This document shows, piece after piece, positions 27,783 through 36,752 of a DNA stretch of 64,000 nt. The DNA lies in NCBI RefSeq assembly GCF_003025555.1, contig NZ_PYMH01000005.1:124001-188000 (forward strand), given 5' to 3'. Source of the DNA: Photobacterium lutimaris. GTDB taxonomy: Bacteria > Pseudomonadota > Gammaproteobacteria > Enterobacterales > Vibrionaceae. Positions within the stretch are counted from its first letter, which is position 1. Each line of letters opens with the position of its first letter. Under the pieces are notes generated by a model. The model saw nothing but the letters and a program-made list of their open reading frames with translations, was not told the DNA's origin and did no database searches. A program made the translations under genes and the position numbers.

Positions 27783-28174
27783 TAGTGCTCATCTCCCTGT
27801 GGATTGTCTGTCGAATTACCGTAACTGGACTGCTTGACCTGCATGACTTCCAACTCGGCGACTTTTTTGGTCAAGTTTTCGACCTGTTCAGACAATTTCA
27901 GCATGTCATGGTGCAATTCGTTCTGCTCGTTTTGGATTTTGGTAAACCCCCAGCCGCGATCTTCACGCCATAAAGTGGCCCAGATCCAAAGGAAAGGCCA
28001 AAGCGCATGCAGGGTAAATAGGCTGACCCAACCGGCATAGTGAATGGCATCTTGATGGGGATGGTTACGTTTTTTTGAGATTTCGTAGGGGATATCGTGG
28101 ATGGCGATGATCCCGTAGAACAGGAAAATCGCGACAAAGCACAATACGCCCAAGGCAAAATAGTCGAGAAACAT
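27782..28174 (-). CDS. yiaW: DUF3302 inner-membrane protein, YiaW-like
   Basis: A 130-residue protein with two membrane helices (about 3-25 and 48-68) and a cytoplasmic coiled coil with heptads around 85-115 (LHHDMLKLSEQVENLTKKVA). The segment GIIAIHDIPYEISKKRNHPHQ with LHALWPFLWIWATLW marks the DUF3302/YiaW family. It is paired with a HlyD-type gene exactly as yiaWV in E. coli, and the two genes overlap by one base. It probably forms the inner-membrane part of a small export unit. A perfect palindrome 38 bp upstream may regulate the operon. Confidence 0.85.
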   Translation of the reverse strand: MFLDYFALGVLCFVAIFLFYGIIAIHDIPYEISKKRNHPHQDAIHYAGWVSLFTLHALWPFLWIWATLWREDRGWGFTKIQNEQNELHHDMLKLSEQVENLTKKVAELEVMQVKQSSYGNSTDNPQGDEH

Positions 28175-28211
28175 CCTTGCTCCTTGTCCTTAAAAGGCAA
28201 TCAATTTGTTC

Positions 28212-28235
28212 ATGGTTACCTATAGTGGTAACCAT
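28212..28235. promoter_or_regulatory. Palindromic operator-like site upstream of yiaW
   Basis: ATGGTTACC and GGTAACCAT are perfect 9-bp arms separated by 6 bp, 38 bp before yiaW. The shape fits a dimeric regulator. The rest of the 307-bp region (28175-28481) shows no gene. Confidence 0.5.
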
Positions 28236-28481
28236 AAATAAAATTAGCATTGTTTTGCTTTTAATGTTGTTTTTATTAGCTTTATTTTGACGCCAAGCAA
28301 TATTGGTAGGAGGATAGGGGGGATACTTCTGGGGAATCAACCCTCCAGTTATTGACCTGTTGGTCGATATAAACAGTTAACGAGAGAAAGACCGTTGCTT
28401 TTGGGGTAGAGAGCGGTGGTCTCACCGAATGCGATAGCGATATTCGGTATTATAGAAATAAATAAGACGTGCAGAGGGGAT

Positions 28482-29780
28482 ATGCCTTATCTAATGGTTG
28501 TTACTGGCCTTTCAGCGGGCCTACTGGCGTGGATCCTCTACCGTGTTTTTGCCTCTCGGGGCAAACAGCAGCAGCTTTTGGCTGAAAAGCGGCAGAAAGA
28601 AGCCCGCTACCAGCTCGTGCTGGAAAAAGCCAAAATTGCTGAGCGAGAAGATAAGATCTTCAAGGCCCAGACTGGGCATGTTTCGAGCCAGTTATCCTTG
28701 GCCAAGGAATATGAACTCACCAATGTCCGGGAAGCGATTAACTGGTACGAAAAGGCGGCCAAGCAAGATAATATCATCGCTCAGAATGCACTGGCACGGT
28801 TGTGCCGCTCGGATATTGACGATCCTGATGGCGAAGCAAAGTCGCGATATTGGGAGCTGGTTATCAAGGCTAAGCGTGGTGAGGCGAAAGAGTTATTTGA
28901 ACTCGGACTGGTATTGATCCGTGGTCAGGGAACGGATATTGATGTCGAATCGGGTTTAGAAAAGGTCTTGGAGGCGGCAGATAAACAGTTGATCGCTGCC
29001 ATGTTATTCCTTGGTGATTGGTATCTGTCGGAGTTTGCCCATCCACATGAGCCGCGGGAGGCCTTCATATGGCGGTTTCGTGCGGCCAGACTGGAGGATA
29101 TCGATGGCTTTATGAAAACAGCGTTTTGTTACCAGGCGGGAGTTGGTGTGAGCAAGGACAGTCGCCGCGCGATGTATTGGCTGGAGCGGGCGGCAGAAAG
29201 AGGAGACGGTGAGGCACAGTTGCTGGTGGCTAAAATGCATAATCGGTCCAATATGACTGATGCGGCTATCAGTTATATCTGGTACTCGCTGGCCTATGTG
29301 AATGGTTATAGTCAAGCGAAGGAAGCGCGAGATGAAGTGGTTCAGCTGCTTGATATTGATACCATACTCGCGGTGCAGAATGTGGCGAACAAAGTCTATA
29401 AAATGCTCAAAAAAGGCGATGACATGCCTGCCCACACGGTGATCCATTTGTTGGATAGGCTCTATGGTAGAAAGGGATACCGGCCAACGGATGAGATGCT
29501 CGATGTCTTGGCTTTGGGTGAGCTGGCCAGTGAAATGTCATCGTTGCAACCAGCTGAAACAGCGCAATCAGGTGAGCTTGGTCACAATGGCTATACAGCG
29601 GAAAGGGTTTCGTCCGAAACGGATGCTGTCGCAACTCAGGCTACCGCTGATACACCGGCTTCGTTTAGCGCTCAGAGTACCCAAAGTCACGCATCAATAT
29701 CGGGCTATCAGCAACAACCGTGGCAGGCGTCATGGGACAGTCTTCTTTCTGGAAGTGAAACGAAGAAAGATACGTCCTGA
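28482..29780 (+). CDS. Membrane-anchored Sel1-repeat protein
   Basis: A 432-residue protein with an N-terminal helix (about 3-20), a basic charged linker (about 25-60), several Sel1-like TPR repeats (about 75-270; AINWYEKAAKQDNIIAQNAL, RAMYWLERAAERGDGEAQLL, YIWYSLAYVNGYSQA) and a Ser/Gln/Thr-rich C-terminal tail of about 80 residues. Sel1 repeats mediate protein-protein contacts. The function is unknown. AGAGGGG lies just before the ATG at 28482; an upstream extension to 28416 has no RBS. It is followed by a strong bidirectional terminator. Confidence 0.8.
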   Translation: MPYLMVVTGLSAGLLAWILYRVFASRGKQQQLLAEKRQKEARYQLVLEKAKIAEREDKIFKAQTGHVSSQLSLAKEYELTNVREAINWYEKAAKQDNIIAQNALARLCRSDIDDPDGEAKSRYWELVIKAKRGEAKELFELGLVLIRGQGTDIDVESGLEKVLEAADKQLIAAMLFLGDWYLSEFAHPHEPREAFIWRFRAARLEDIDGFMKTAFCYQAGVGVSKDSRRAMYWLERAAERGDGEAQLLVAKMHNRSNMTDAAISYIWYSLAYVNGYSQAKEARDEVVQLLDIDTILAVQNVANKVYKMLKKGDDMPAHTVIHLLDRLYGRKGYRPTDEMLDVLALGELASEMSSLQPAETAQSGELGHNGYTAERVSSETDAVATQATADTPASFSAQSTQSHASISGYQQQPWQASWDSLLSGSETKKDTS

Positions 29781-29798
29781 CGGACGAATGCTTACCGC

Positions 29799-29844
29799 AA
29801 AGGCCCAGCTTCGTTGCTATATCGCAACGAAGCTGGGCCTTTTT
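29799..29844. terminator. Bidirectional intrinsic terminator
   Basis: A perfect stem (AAAGGCCCAGCTTCGTTGC with its complement) and a 6-nt loop, ending in TTTTT, lie between the convergent Sel1 and HAD genes. Confidence 0.93.
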
Positions 29845-29847
29845 ACG

Positions 29848-30516
29848 TTATTGGGCTTGGATATAGTCCAGTAGCTGTGGCATTTCGGTTAGGGTTATCA
29901 CCCTTGGATCCTTGATTTCAGGCGCATGCGGCGCAGCATAGTGGAAGGTTGGGATCCCTGCATTGAGCCCAGCCTGCACGCCGCGTGCGGTGTCGTCGAC
30001 AAACACGCAGTCTTGCAGTCGGTAGCCCATGTTCATGGCGGCGAAGTGCAGCAAATCCGGATCTGGCTTCCAGCTGCTGGCTTCAAAGCCGCTAAAGAGC
30101 TTGCCTTCAAAATAGTGCAGCATCTTGGTCAGGCTCAGGGTATGTTCCATTTTATGGATGGGGCCGTTGGAGGCGATACACATATCGATCCCCAATTGTG
30201 TGAGCTCTTCGAGCAAATTCGGCACACCAGCGATAGGCGTCAGGTGGGCGTTGAATAGTTTACGACACTCTTCCCTATACATAGGTTCAAGCGTATCGAT
30301 AGACACCGTGACCCCAGTTCGTCGGCGGGTTTCGGCGAGGATATCGACAATCTTACCGCCTTGGAAATGCTCAATACACTCGTCGAGGCTCAGTTGTCCA
30401 CCAAGCCGGGAAAAGATGTTCACTAAGGCCTGGTTACACAGCCTTTCGCTGTCTACCAAGGTGCCGTCGCAATCAAAGATCACGCAACGGGCGTGATAGG
30501 GCTGAACCTTACTCAT
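29848..30516 (-). CDS. yieH: HAD-superfamily phosphatase, YieH-like
   Basis: A 222-residue class I HAD hydrolase with motif I FDCDGTLVDSE, motif II SNGP, and the late motifs KPDPD and VFVDDTARGVQAG. It aligns along its length with E. coli YieH (6-phosphogluconate phosphatase), including SNGPIHKM and MLHYFEGKLFSG. YieH-type enzymes remove phosphate from 6-phosphogluconate and similar sugar acids; the substrate here is inferred. The ATG at 30516 follows AGGA at good spacing and is preferred over one at 30543. Confidence 0.83.
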   Translation of the reverse strand: MSKVQPYHARCVIFDCDGTLVDSERLCNQALVNIFSRLGGQLSLDECIEHFQGGKIVDILAETRRRTGVTVSIDTLEPMYREECRKLFNAHLTPIAGVPNLLEELTQLGIDMCIASNGPIHKMEHTLSLTKMLHYFEGKLFSGFEASSWKPDPDLLHFAAMNMGYRLQDCVFVDDTARGVQAGLNAGIPTFHYAAPHAPEIKDPRVITLTEMPQLLDYIQAQ

Positions 30517-30673
30517 ATTTTCATCCTGTATATCTTGCTGCATTGATTGTTAATCCAGCCCTGAGTATTCGACAATATAGAGATTGATATTTTGCTAGCT
30601 GTATCGCTAACTGGTTATAAAAGATTAAGAATAATTTGATTCAGCACGCATTGAACGCCAGTCACGCTTCGGC

Positions 30674-31132
30674 CTACTTATATTGGGTGATAAAGGCATC
30701 AAGGATGGCTGCACCCGATCCGACATCGTTTTGCTCAGCATGCAAGAATGCCCAGATTGCATCTTCGTGCTGGGCGACCAGTTGGTACAGGTCATGATGC
30801 TTGGTGGCGCTGGCAGCTTGCTGGCGGTAACGCAGGGCATAAGGTTCAACCCATTCTTCAAGGGTGTCAACTAACGTTTCCCAATCAAGCGCCAGCCACT
30901 GTTCGGCATCTTGCAATCCCTTGGTTTTCATCTCAGCAACATGGTCTGGACAGTTAATGCCGATAGCCTTTAATCCTGTTTTCAGCTTGGTAGCAGTGAT
31001 TTGCTCGACCTTTATTAGACGTTGCCATTTATGGATGTGGCTATCGTCACTATACTTGTTGGCAAAAGTAGTAAAAAAGGCAATGCCGTAAAGTTCACCG
31101 AGGTAGGCGGAATAAAGCGGGTTTGTTTGCAT
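30674..31132 (-). CDS. Hypothetical all-helical protein (152 aa)
   Basis: The family was not recognised. The 152-residue soluble protein appears entirely helical (YSAYLGELYGIAFFTTFA; LIKVEQITATKLKTGLKA; HEDAIWAFLHAEQNDVGSGA). The spacing of Glu, Tyr and His residues recalls ferritin-like four-helix bundles, but a clear ExxH pair was not established. It stands alone between the YieH-like gene and the divergent acetyltransferase. Confidence 0.65.
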   Translation of the reverse strand: MQTNPLYSAYLGELYGIAFFTTFANKYSDDSHIHKWQRLIKVEQITATKLKTGLKAIGINCPDHVAEMKTKGLQDAEQWLALDWETLVDTLEEWVEPYALRYRQQAASATKHHDLYQLVAQHEDAIWAFLHAEQNDVGSGAAILDAFITQYK

Positions 31133-31206
31133 GGGCAGGTGCCTGTGTTGATAGTCTTGGTTGAAAACGCCGGGTGAGGCAGTGGTGACAATTATAAGGG
31201 GGGGCT

Positions 31207-31869
31207 ATGACTTCATCCATATTTCCTTCATGGCTTGGCGGCTATGAAGTCAGGGAACATGTAAAGAATCCAAACATAACCGTCGGGGAGCATACGTATT
31301 ACTCCGGCTATTACCATGACAAACATTTCGAGGATCATTGTGTTCGGTATCTGCTGGGCGATCACTCTAGCCGAGCGGTGTGGGAGTCTGGGATTTTCGG
31401 TGAAGTCGACCAGCTTATTATCGGCAAGTACTGCTCGATAGCATCTGGGGCTACCTTTATGCTGGCTGGGAATCAGGGTCATCGGCATGATTGGATTTCA
31501 TCGTTTCCCTTTGATGTCAGTAAATTTGGTGACAAGGTTAAATCGGGCTTCGAACGCGCTGGCGATACGGTGATCGGCAACGATGTTTGGATTGGCAGTG
31601 AGTGTGTCATTATGCCTGGGGTTACCATCGGTGACGGGGCGGTGATCGGTGCACGGGCTGTCGTGACGAAAGATGTCGCACCTTATGCTGTGATTGTTGG
31701 TAATCCCGGCCAGGAAGTCAAAAAACGTTTTAGCGGTCCGCATGTCGCGATGCTGCTTGAAATGAAATGGTGGGACTGGCCGGTGAAACGATTACAGGAG
31801 AACATGGACGTGATGTGCAGCAACGATATCGACGTCCTGTTCGAGCGCTATAAGCACTTTGAGTCGTAG
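31207..31869 (+). CDS. CatB-related O-acetyltransferase
   Basis: A 220-residue left-handed beta-helix acetyltransferase of the xenobiotic (Vat/CatB) type. Hexapeptide repeats are visible as LIIGKYCSIASGATFMLAG, VIGNDVWIGSECVIMPGVTI and GDGAVIGARAVVTKDVAPYA. The histidine of NQGHRHDW corresponds to the catalytic base. WWDWP near the C terminus is typical. Members acetylate small acceptors; some inactivate streptogramins or chloramphenicol, but many chromosomal ones have unknown substrates, and resistance should not be assumed. GGGGG precedes the ATG. Confidence 0.85.
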   Translation: MTSSIFPSWLGGYEVREHVKNPNITVGEHTYYSGYYHDKHFEDHCVRYLLGDHSSRAVWESGIFGEVDQLIIGKYCSIASGATFMLAGNQGHRHDWISSFPFDVSKFGDKVKSGFERAGDTVIGNDVWIGSECVIMPGVTIGDGAVIGARAVVTKDVAPYAVIVGNPGQEVKKRFSGPHVAMLLEMKWWDWPVKRLQENMDVMCSNDIDVLFERYKHFES

Positions 31870-31890
31870 ATAAAGTCGACAATAATGAAT

Positions 31891-31925
31891 ACAACAACGG
31901 TCAGCTTGCTGGCCGTTGTTGTATT
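31891..31925. terminator. Hairpin between convergent genes
   Basis: ACAACAACGG...CCGTTGTTGT stem with a short loop and a weak T-rich tail. It probably ends the acetyltransferase transcript and the convergent AraC-type gene. Confidence 0.65.
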
Positions 31926-31944
31926 TCTATCTGCTGGCGGGTGA

Positions 31945-32958
31945 TCACAGGAAATGCGTTGGGCTGTGGCCTGTCCAATTCTTGAATGCCCGGGAAAAGC
32001 TACTGAGGTCGGCAAATCCAAGCCGAAAGGCAATATCGGTTAGGTTGATATTGGGCTGGCTTAACAGTAGCAGTGCTTTTTCCAACTTGTATTGTTCAAG
32101 TACTTGGCGATAGCAGCAGCCCAAGGCGGCAAGGCGACGGTTGAGTGTTCGCACACTCATCAGCATCTGCGTTGCGATTTTGTCCCGCGAGAGGGCCTGC
32201 AGGTTTACTTCGTTATCTAACAACCGGTAAATATGCAGAATGATATCGTGTTGTGCCAGTTTGCTTACAGCTTGGCGCAAGGGGGGAACGGAGGCGGAAT
32301 AGACATCGGGATCCCTGCTTTTTAGTTTTAGGGTCTCAGCGCCGACTGGAAAGTTGATTTTGATGATCGGCGAACCTATCTCGATTTTACACTGCATCAT
32401 TTGCTCGAATTGGTGTTGAAGCTGAGAGTTGAATGGCCAACGGCTGATTTTCAATACCAGGTTGTGCATGCCGCCGGTGGCTTGCTGGATCATCTCGATT
32501 AGGGTGGCGATATACATCATAAAGCCAAGATCAGAGACCTTTGACTTGTCGTTGTGGGGATCATGGTTGATCACCCACAGCTCGTTGTTGCCTTGTGGCG
32601 TTATGTGGTGTTTTAGCCGGATGGGAGAGCCAATCAAGATGCAGTACTGGCAGGCGTCTTGAATAAAGATGTTGAGATTGTTGGCTGTCCACAATGCCAG
32701 CGAAAAGCAACTAAAGGTAAGCGGCGAGACATGTTTGGCTGCAAATACAGGTAATAGCGGCTCTCCACTGTCTTGGCACAGCTGGTTGAATTTGGCACCG
32801 AAGGCGCGAAGGTCGGCGGGATGAATGTGAATTCTCTCGCCCCATTCGTCGTCCGGAAAGTAGTCCTCTGGCTTGAGGCCAAATTGAACCGCCGTTTGTT
32901 GTAGCATGTCGCACCAGCCTTTGTGGATCGACATCGACGCGCAGGGAATTTGAGGCAT
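31945..32958 (-). CDS. AraC-family transcriptional regulator (OruR/arabinose-binding N-domain type)
   Basis: A 337-residue regulator with a long N-terminal ligand-type domain (about 20-215) and a C-terminal AraC helix-turn-helix (about 240-335; DKIATQMLMSVRTLNRRLAA, INLTDIAFRLGFADLSSFSR, WTGHSPTHF). The length and layout match the OruR/PchR-like AraC group. Target unknown. It stands next to an oxidoreductase-like gene on the same strand 160 bp upstream. Confidence 0.83.
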   Translation of the reverse strand: MPQIPCASMSIHKGWCDMLQQTAVQFGLKPEDYFPDDEWGERIHIHPADLRAFGAKFNQLCQDSGEPLLPVFAAKHVSPLTFSCFSLALWTANNLNIFIQDACQYCILIGSPIRLKHHITPQGNNELWVINHDPHNDKSKVSDLGFMMYIATLIEMIQQATGGMHNLVLKISRWPFNSQLQHQFEQMMQCKIEIGSPIIKINFPVGAETLKLKSRDPDVYSASVPPLRQAVSKLAQHDIILHIYRLLDNEVNLQALSRDKIATQMLMSVRTLNRRLAALGCCYRQVLEQYKLEKALLLLSQPNINLTDIAFRLGFADLSSFSRAFKNWTGHSPTHFL

Positions 32959-33117
32959 GGTGGTTAAGCTGACTGGGTGACGTGGTATATATCGTATTGA
33001 TTTTATGGCGCGATTGCATTGGCAGAGTGTGGGTTATGTGACCGGTTTGATAACTAATTCATAGCAATTAAGCTGCGATTCAGTAAGGTAATACTCCCGC
33101 TAGGGGTCTGTTCAGGC

Positions 33118-34050
33118 CTAGCAGGAAGGGTGCCTCAGCTGATGCCAGCTACGCTGCAAGGCAAGTTCCAGCGGGGTATGCTTGAGCATGGATTGCTGCC
33201 ACGGCGAGGGAGGTATAGGTATTTTCCCCCCTTGCTGCCATAAGGAGCGCATGTTGATAAAGCGACGGAACAGCGGCGAGAACAATGAGAACGCTTCCAG
33301 TAAAGTCCAGTGCAGCGGAGTGACCGTCACCGGCTTTCCGGTACTGAGTGCCAAGCCACGGGCTATATCTTTGATACTGGCCTGATGGCCTGGGTAGTAA
33401 TCAATAGCCAGCGGACAGGTGAACGTGGGCTCGGTCGTGATTTGCAGAGCAATGTTCTCTGCTAAATCTGGGAGATATGTCCAGTAATGATTGACCCCAT
33501 AGGCACTGGGGGACTGCAGAATGAGTTTATGGTTGGTTTCTTTGACCAAAATCCCGAGATAGCTCTGATCGAGGGAGAAGTTCAGGTTATGCCCGAAACA
33601 AAGAACTTTAATATTCGCTCCTGCGGCCGCGGCCTTTTCTAACTGGGTACGTATTTTTTTTGGTAAGGCGTAATCAACCGGTTTCTTTTTTTTCCAGAAA
33701 ATTAAGCGGTCTAGCCAAGGCTGGCGGGTATCGTACGCATTGGTGGTGATAACCAAGTTACGCTGACATCGGATCACCCGCTTCAAGATCTCATCGAGAG
33801 AAAAAATCACCCGCCTGTCTAAAATAGGATCAGGCAGGTGCAGGAAAACAGTGTCGGTGTCGGCCACCAGGTCATCGAGCAACTCTCCATCTTGCTTGGT
33901 GAGTTCGGCCAGTGTCAGGTTCGCTGACAGAGAGAAAGGTTGACTGGGATCGGCTATCGTCGCAGTGATCTGCCAATTATATTGCGCAAGCGATTGGCAA
34001 AGTAGTGCCCCCATTTCATGTTCAGCACCTAATACTAAGGCTCTCTTCAT
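33118..34050 (-). CDS. NAD(P)-binding Rossmann-fold protein (epimerase/NmrA-like)
   Basis: A 310-residue protein with an N-terminal dinucleotide-binding fold. The nucleotide loop reads LVLGAEHEMGALL instead of the usual GxxGxxG, so cofactor binding is uncertain. Further features are HLPDP, a YxxxK-like region around YALPKKIRTQLEKAAAAGAN, and a C-terminal half similar to NAD-dependent epimerase/dehydratases. It is divergent from a LysR-type gene, a common arrangement for a regulated oxidoreductase. Confidence 0.65.
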   Translation of the reverse strand: MKRALVLGAEHEMGALLCQSLAQYNWQITATIADPSQPFSLSANLTLAELTKQDGELLDDLVADTDTVFLHLPDPILDRRVIFSLDEILKRVIRCQRNLVITTNAYDTRQPWLDRLIFWKKKKPVDYALPKKIRTQLEKAAAAGANIKVLCFGHNLNFSLDQSYLGILVKETNHKLILQSPSAYGVNHYWTYLPDLAENIALQITTEPTFTCPLAIDYYPGHQASIKDIARGLALSTGKPVTVTPLHWTLLEAFSLFSPLFRRFINMRSLWQQGGKIPIPPSPWQQSMLKHTPLELALQRSWHQLRHPSC

Positions 34051-34152
34051 GTTTCACTCCAACCGTGCGATTCATTTCAAACTCATATTCCCTAGTAAAG
34101 AGCTTTTTGACGGTATAGTGAATAGATAAAAACACATAGTGGGTATTTGAGA

Positions 34153-35064
34153 ATGCATAACATGGAATGGGACAGCATTCGTATTTTTCTTGCCGTTGCC
34201 GAAGAAGGGAGTATGTCGGCGGCTGGCCAGAAGTTGGGAATGTCACAGCCGACAATCAGTCGGCATATTTCAGCCCTCGAAGAGAAGGTGGGCTTCAACC
34301 TCTTTGATCGCTCAACGCAGGGGTTGGGCATGACACTGGAGGGCAATGAGCTATTAAGTGCGGCAAAAGAGACGGCCAGGGGGGTGGATGGTTTTATCAC
34401 CAAAGCGTCTGCCCGCAGTAGTAAACATGTGGGTCATGTACGGTTGGCAGCCAGCGACACGATATCTTTCTATTTTATGCCAACACTGCTTAATGAATTC
34501 CAACGACAGTTTCCCGAGATCGAAATTGAATACTTGGTAGCCAACAAGGAGGTCAATCTTAACAAGCGTGAAGCTGATGTGCTGATATCGAAAGTCAAAC
34601 CAGAGCAATCGGATTTGGTGGTTAGCTTGCTGCACAGTGAGGAGATAGGTTTTTACGCTCATCGGGATTACCTGAAGCAGGTTGGCAAACCTGCCACGGT
34701 GCGTGAAATGTACACCAGCAATTATCAGATCATTGGTTATGATCAGCAGGAAGTCTACATTGAGACGGCTAGTCAGTTTGGAGAGCCGCTTAATAAGTCA
34801 CATTTCAACTTTCGAACCGACAGTTTCAAGATGCAGCTAGAGTTGGCGAGAGCGAAGGCGGGTATTGCCGTTGTCTTTCACTCGATCGCCAAACGCTACC
34901 CGGAATTAGAGCCTATCCCCTTGTCTGATCTTACTTTACCTGATGTGAACTGGTGGCTGGTGTGTCACCATGACGTCCATATCAATCCAAGAATCCGGCA
35001 TTTGGTCGCTTATATCAGTGAATGGTTCCGAGAGGACCATGATAAAATCCGCTTAATCAGCTAG
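34153..35064 (+). CDS. LysR-family transcriptional regulator
   Basis: A 303-residue regulator with an N-terminal winged helix-turn-helix (about 5-65; FLAVAEEGSMSAAGQKLGMS, QPTISRHISALEEKVG) and a LysR substrate-binding domain. It is divergent from the Rossmann-fold protein with a 102-bp shared promoter region, suggesting it controls that gene. The ATG at 34153 or 34162 could be used; an in-frame TTG at 34147 is unlikely. Confidence 0.88.
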   Translation: MHNMEWDSIRIFLAVAEEGSMSAAGQKLGMSQPTISRHISALEEKVGFNLFDRSTQGLGMTLEGNELLSAAKETARGVDGFITKASARSSKHVGHVRLAASDTISFYFMPTLLNEFQRQFPEIEIEYLVANKEVNLNKREADVLISKVKPEQSDLVVSLLHSEEIGFYAHRDYLKQVGKPATVREMYTSNYQIIGYDQQEVYIETASQFGEPLNKSHFNFRTDSFKMQLELARAKAGIAVVFHSIAKRYPELEPIPLSDLTLPDVNWWLVCHHDVHINPRIRHLVAYISEWFREDHDKIRLIS

Positions 35065-35093
35065 TTACGATATATTTTATATCATTAGATTTA

Positions 35094-35130
35094 CGGCGAA
35101 CGCTTTTTGGCTTCGCCCTTTTCTTTTTTA
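35094..35130 (+). terminator. Probable terminator after the LysR gene
   Basis: GGCGAA/TTCGCC with a 10-nt loop followed by a pyrimidine-rich tract (CTTTTCTTTTTTA), 30 bp after the stop. Confidence 0.6.
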
Positions 35131-35222
35131 TCCTTTTGGGCTCTTCTTTTTTCTATAATTTGTTTAGTTGCATAAACAAAAATTTACGTGTTTTGGTTGG
35201 CTCTGGTTATAAAATAGGCGCA

Positions 35223-35236
35223 CGAAAACGTTTTCG
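35223..35236. promoter_or_regulatory. Palindrome upstream of ackA
   Basis: CGAAAACGTTTTCG is a perfect 14-bp palindrome within a longer GCAC...GTGC dyad, 221 bp before ackA. It resembles a LacI/GalR-family operator and half-sites in the PTS region at 40734. The remaining upstream sequence to 35456 is AT-rich, without a gene. Confidence 0.5.
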
Positions 35237-35456
35237 GTGCTTTAAACTTGATCTGAACCAGTGAAATTTCAATTTTATTCAAAATTATCGAAACAAAAGT
35301 TGAGTTATTCAAAAAAAATTGAATAATGTAATCAAAAGCTATAAATTAGAAGAAAATGCTGCTCCACACTTTTTCTTCTAGATAGGTCAACAGACCGGAT
35401 AGACGTGTAACGGAACATATTGTTCTAGAGCCCAATTTAATCTGATGAGATAACCC

Positions 35457-36650
35457 ATGAGCAACTCTCTAGTACTTGTAATCAACTCTGGCAGTTCTTC
35501 ACTTAAGTTTGCCCTTATCGACACTGTCAGCGGCGAAGCGACCCTGAGCGGTCTTGGCGAATGCTTTGGCATGCCTGAAGCCGTAGTGAGCTGGAAAATC
35601 AATGGTGAAAAGCATGAGCACGCGCTTGATGCTGAAGGTAACCATCACCAGCAGGCCGTTGATCGCATCGTTGCCCTGCTTGAAGAGCAAGGCATGAAGC
35701 AAGATATCGTTGCAGTCGGTCACCGTGTAGTTCACGGCGGTGAGAAATTCACGAAGACTGTTAAGATTGACGATGCAGTACTGGAAGAGATCGACAACTT
35801 GAGCGATCTAGCCCCACTTCACAACCCAGCTCACGTTATCGGTATGCGCGCTGCGATGAAGGCGTTCCCAAGCCTGTCTCAGTACGCCGTATTTGACACC
35901 GCTTTCCACCAGACGATGCCAGCTAAAGCATACACTGGTGCTATCTCTCAGAAGCTATACAACGACTACGGTATCCGTCGTTACGGTTTCCACGGCACTA
36001 GTCACTACTACGTTAGCCGCGAAGCCGCGAAGGTGATTAACAAGCCAATTGAAGAGAGCAACTTCATCTCTGTTCACCTTGGCAACGGTGCATCGGTATG
36101 TGCAATTAAGAACGGTAAGAGTGTTGATACCAGCATGGGCTTTACACCACTTGCTGGCCTAATGATGGGTACTCGTTGTGGTGACCTTGACCCAAGTATC
36201 ATTGAGTTCCTACTGAAGAAAGGCTGGTCTCAGCAAGAAGTGTTCGACGAGCTGAACAAGAAGTCGGGTCTTCTCGGTGTATCTGGCCTAACAAGCGATT
36301 GTCGCGGTATCATCGAAGCGATGGAAAATGGCCACGAAGGTGCAACGCTAGCATTTGAGTTGTTCTGCTACCGCGTTGCTAAGTACATCGGTTCTTACAT
36401 GGTTGCGCTAGACGAGCTAGACGCTATCATCTTCACTGCAGGTATCGGTGAGAACTCTCAGCCAATCCGTAGCAAGATCCTAGAGAACCTGAAGATCTTC
36501 GGCTACCGTGAAGACGAAGAAGGCAATGCTGCAGCGCGCTTTGGTAACGCTGGTATCATCACCAAACCAAACACGCCAGTGGCGATGGTTATCCCAACCA
36601 ACGAAGAATGGGTAATCGCCAAAGAATCAATGGAACTGCTTCACGCTTAA
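35457..36650 (+). CDS. ackA: Acetate kinase
   Basis: AckA interconverts acetyl phosphate plus ADP and acetate plus ATP. The 397-residue protein shows VLVINSGSSSLKFALID at the N terminus, VGHRVVHGGEKF, DTAFHQTMP, RRYGFHGTSHYYV and FTAGIGENS. It stands alone here without pta, so it is probably a second, chromosome II copy. Codon use looks biased as in highly expressed genes. The overlap of fermentation and sugar catabolism fits the adjacent PTS locus. Confidence 0.95.
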   Translation: MSNSLVLVINSGSSSLKFALIDTVSGEATLSGLGECFGMPEAVVSWKINGEKHEHALDAEGNHHQQAVDRIVALLEEQGMKQDIVAVGHRVVHGGEKFTKTVKIDDAVLEEIDNLSDLAPLHNPAHVIGMRAAMKAFPSLSQYAVFDTAFHQTMPAKAYTGAISQKLYNDYGIRRYGFHGTSHYYVSREAAKVINKPIEESNFISVHLGNGASVCAIKNGKSVDTSMGFTPLAGLMMGTRCGDLDPSIIEFLLKKGWSQQEVFDELNKKSGLLGVSGLTSDCRGIIEAMENGHEGATLAFELFCYRVAKYIGSYMVALDELDAIIFTAGIGENSQPIRSKILENLKIFGYREDEEGNAAARFGNAGIITKPNTPVAMVIPTNEEWVIAKESMELLHA

Positions 36651-36670
36651 TTGCGAACTAAGCAGTAACA

Positions 36671-36710
36671 TTAAAAAAAACCGCTAGCAGTGATGCTAGC
36701 GGTTTTTTTA
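36671..36710. terminator. Bidirectional intrinsic terminator after ackA
   Basis: AACCGCTAGCA/TGCTAGCGGTT with a 4-nt loop, flanked by A8 and T7, lies between the convergent ackA and GH1 genes. Confidence 0.93.
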
Positions 36711-36752
36711 TGGGCTGTTATATCTTGGTGGGATCCGATTGGTTCACGCGAT

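Noticed and set aside
31207..31869. Antibiotic-resistance gene
   Set aside because: The CatB/Vat-like fold alone does not show drug resistance. Many chromosomal members of the family have other roles, and no mobile context is present.
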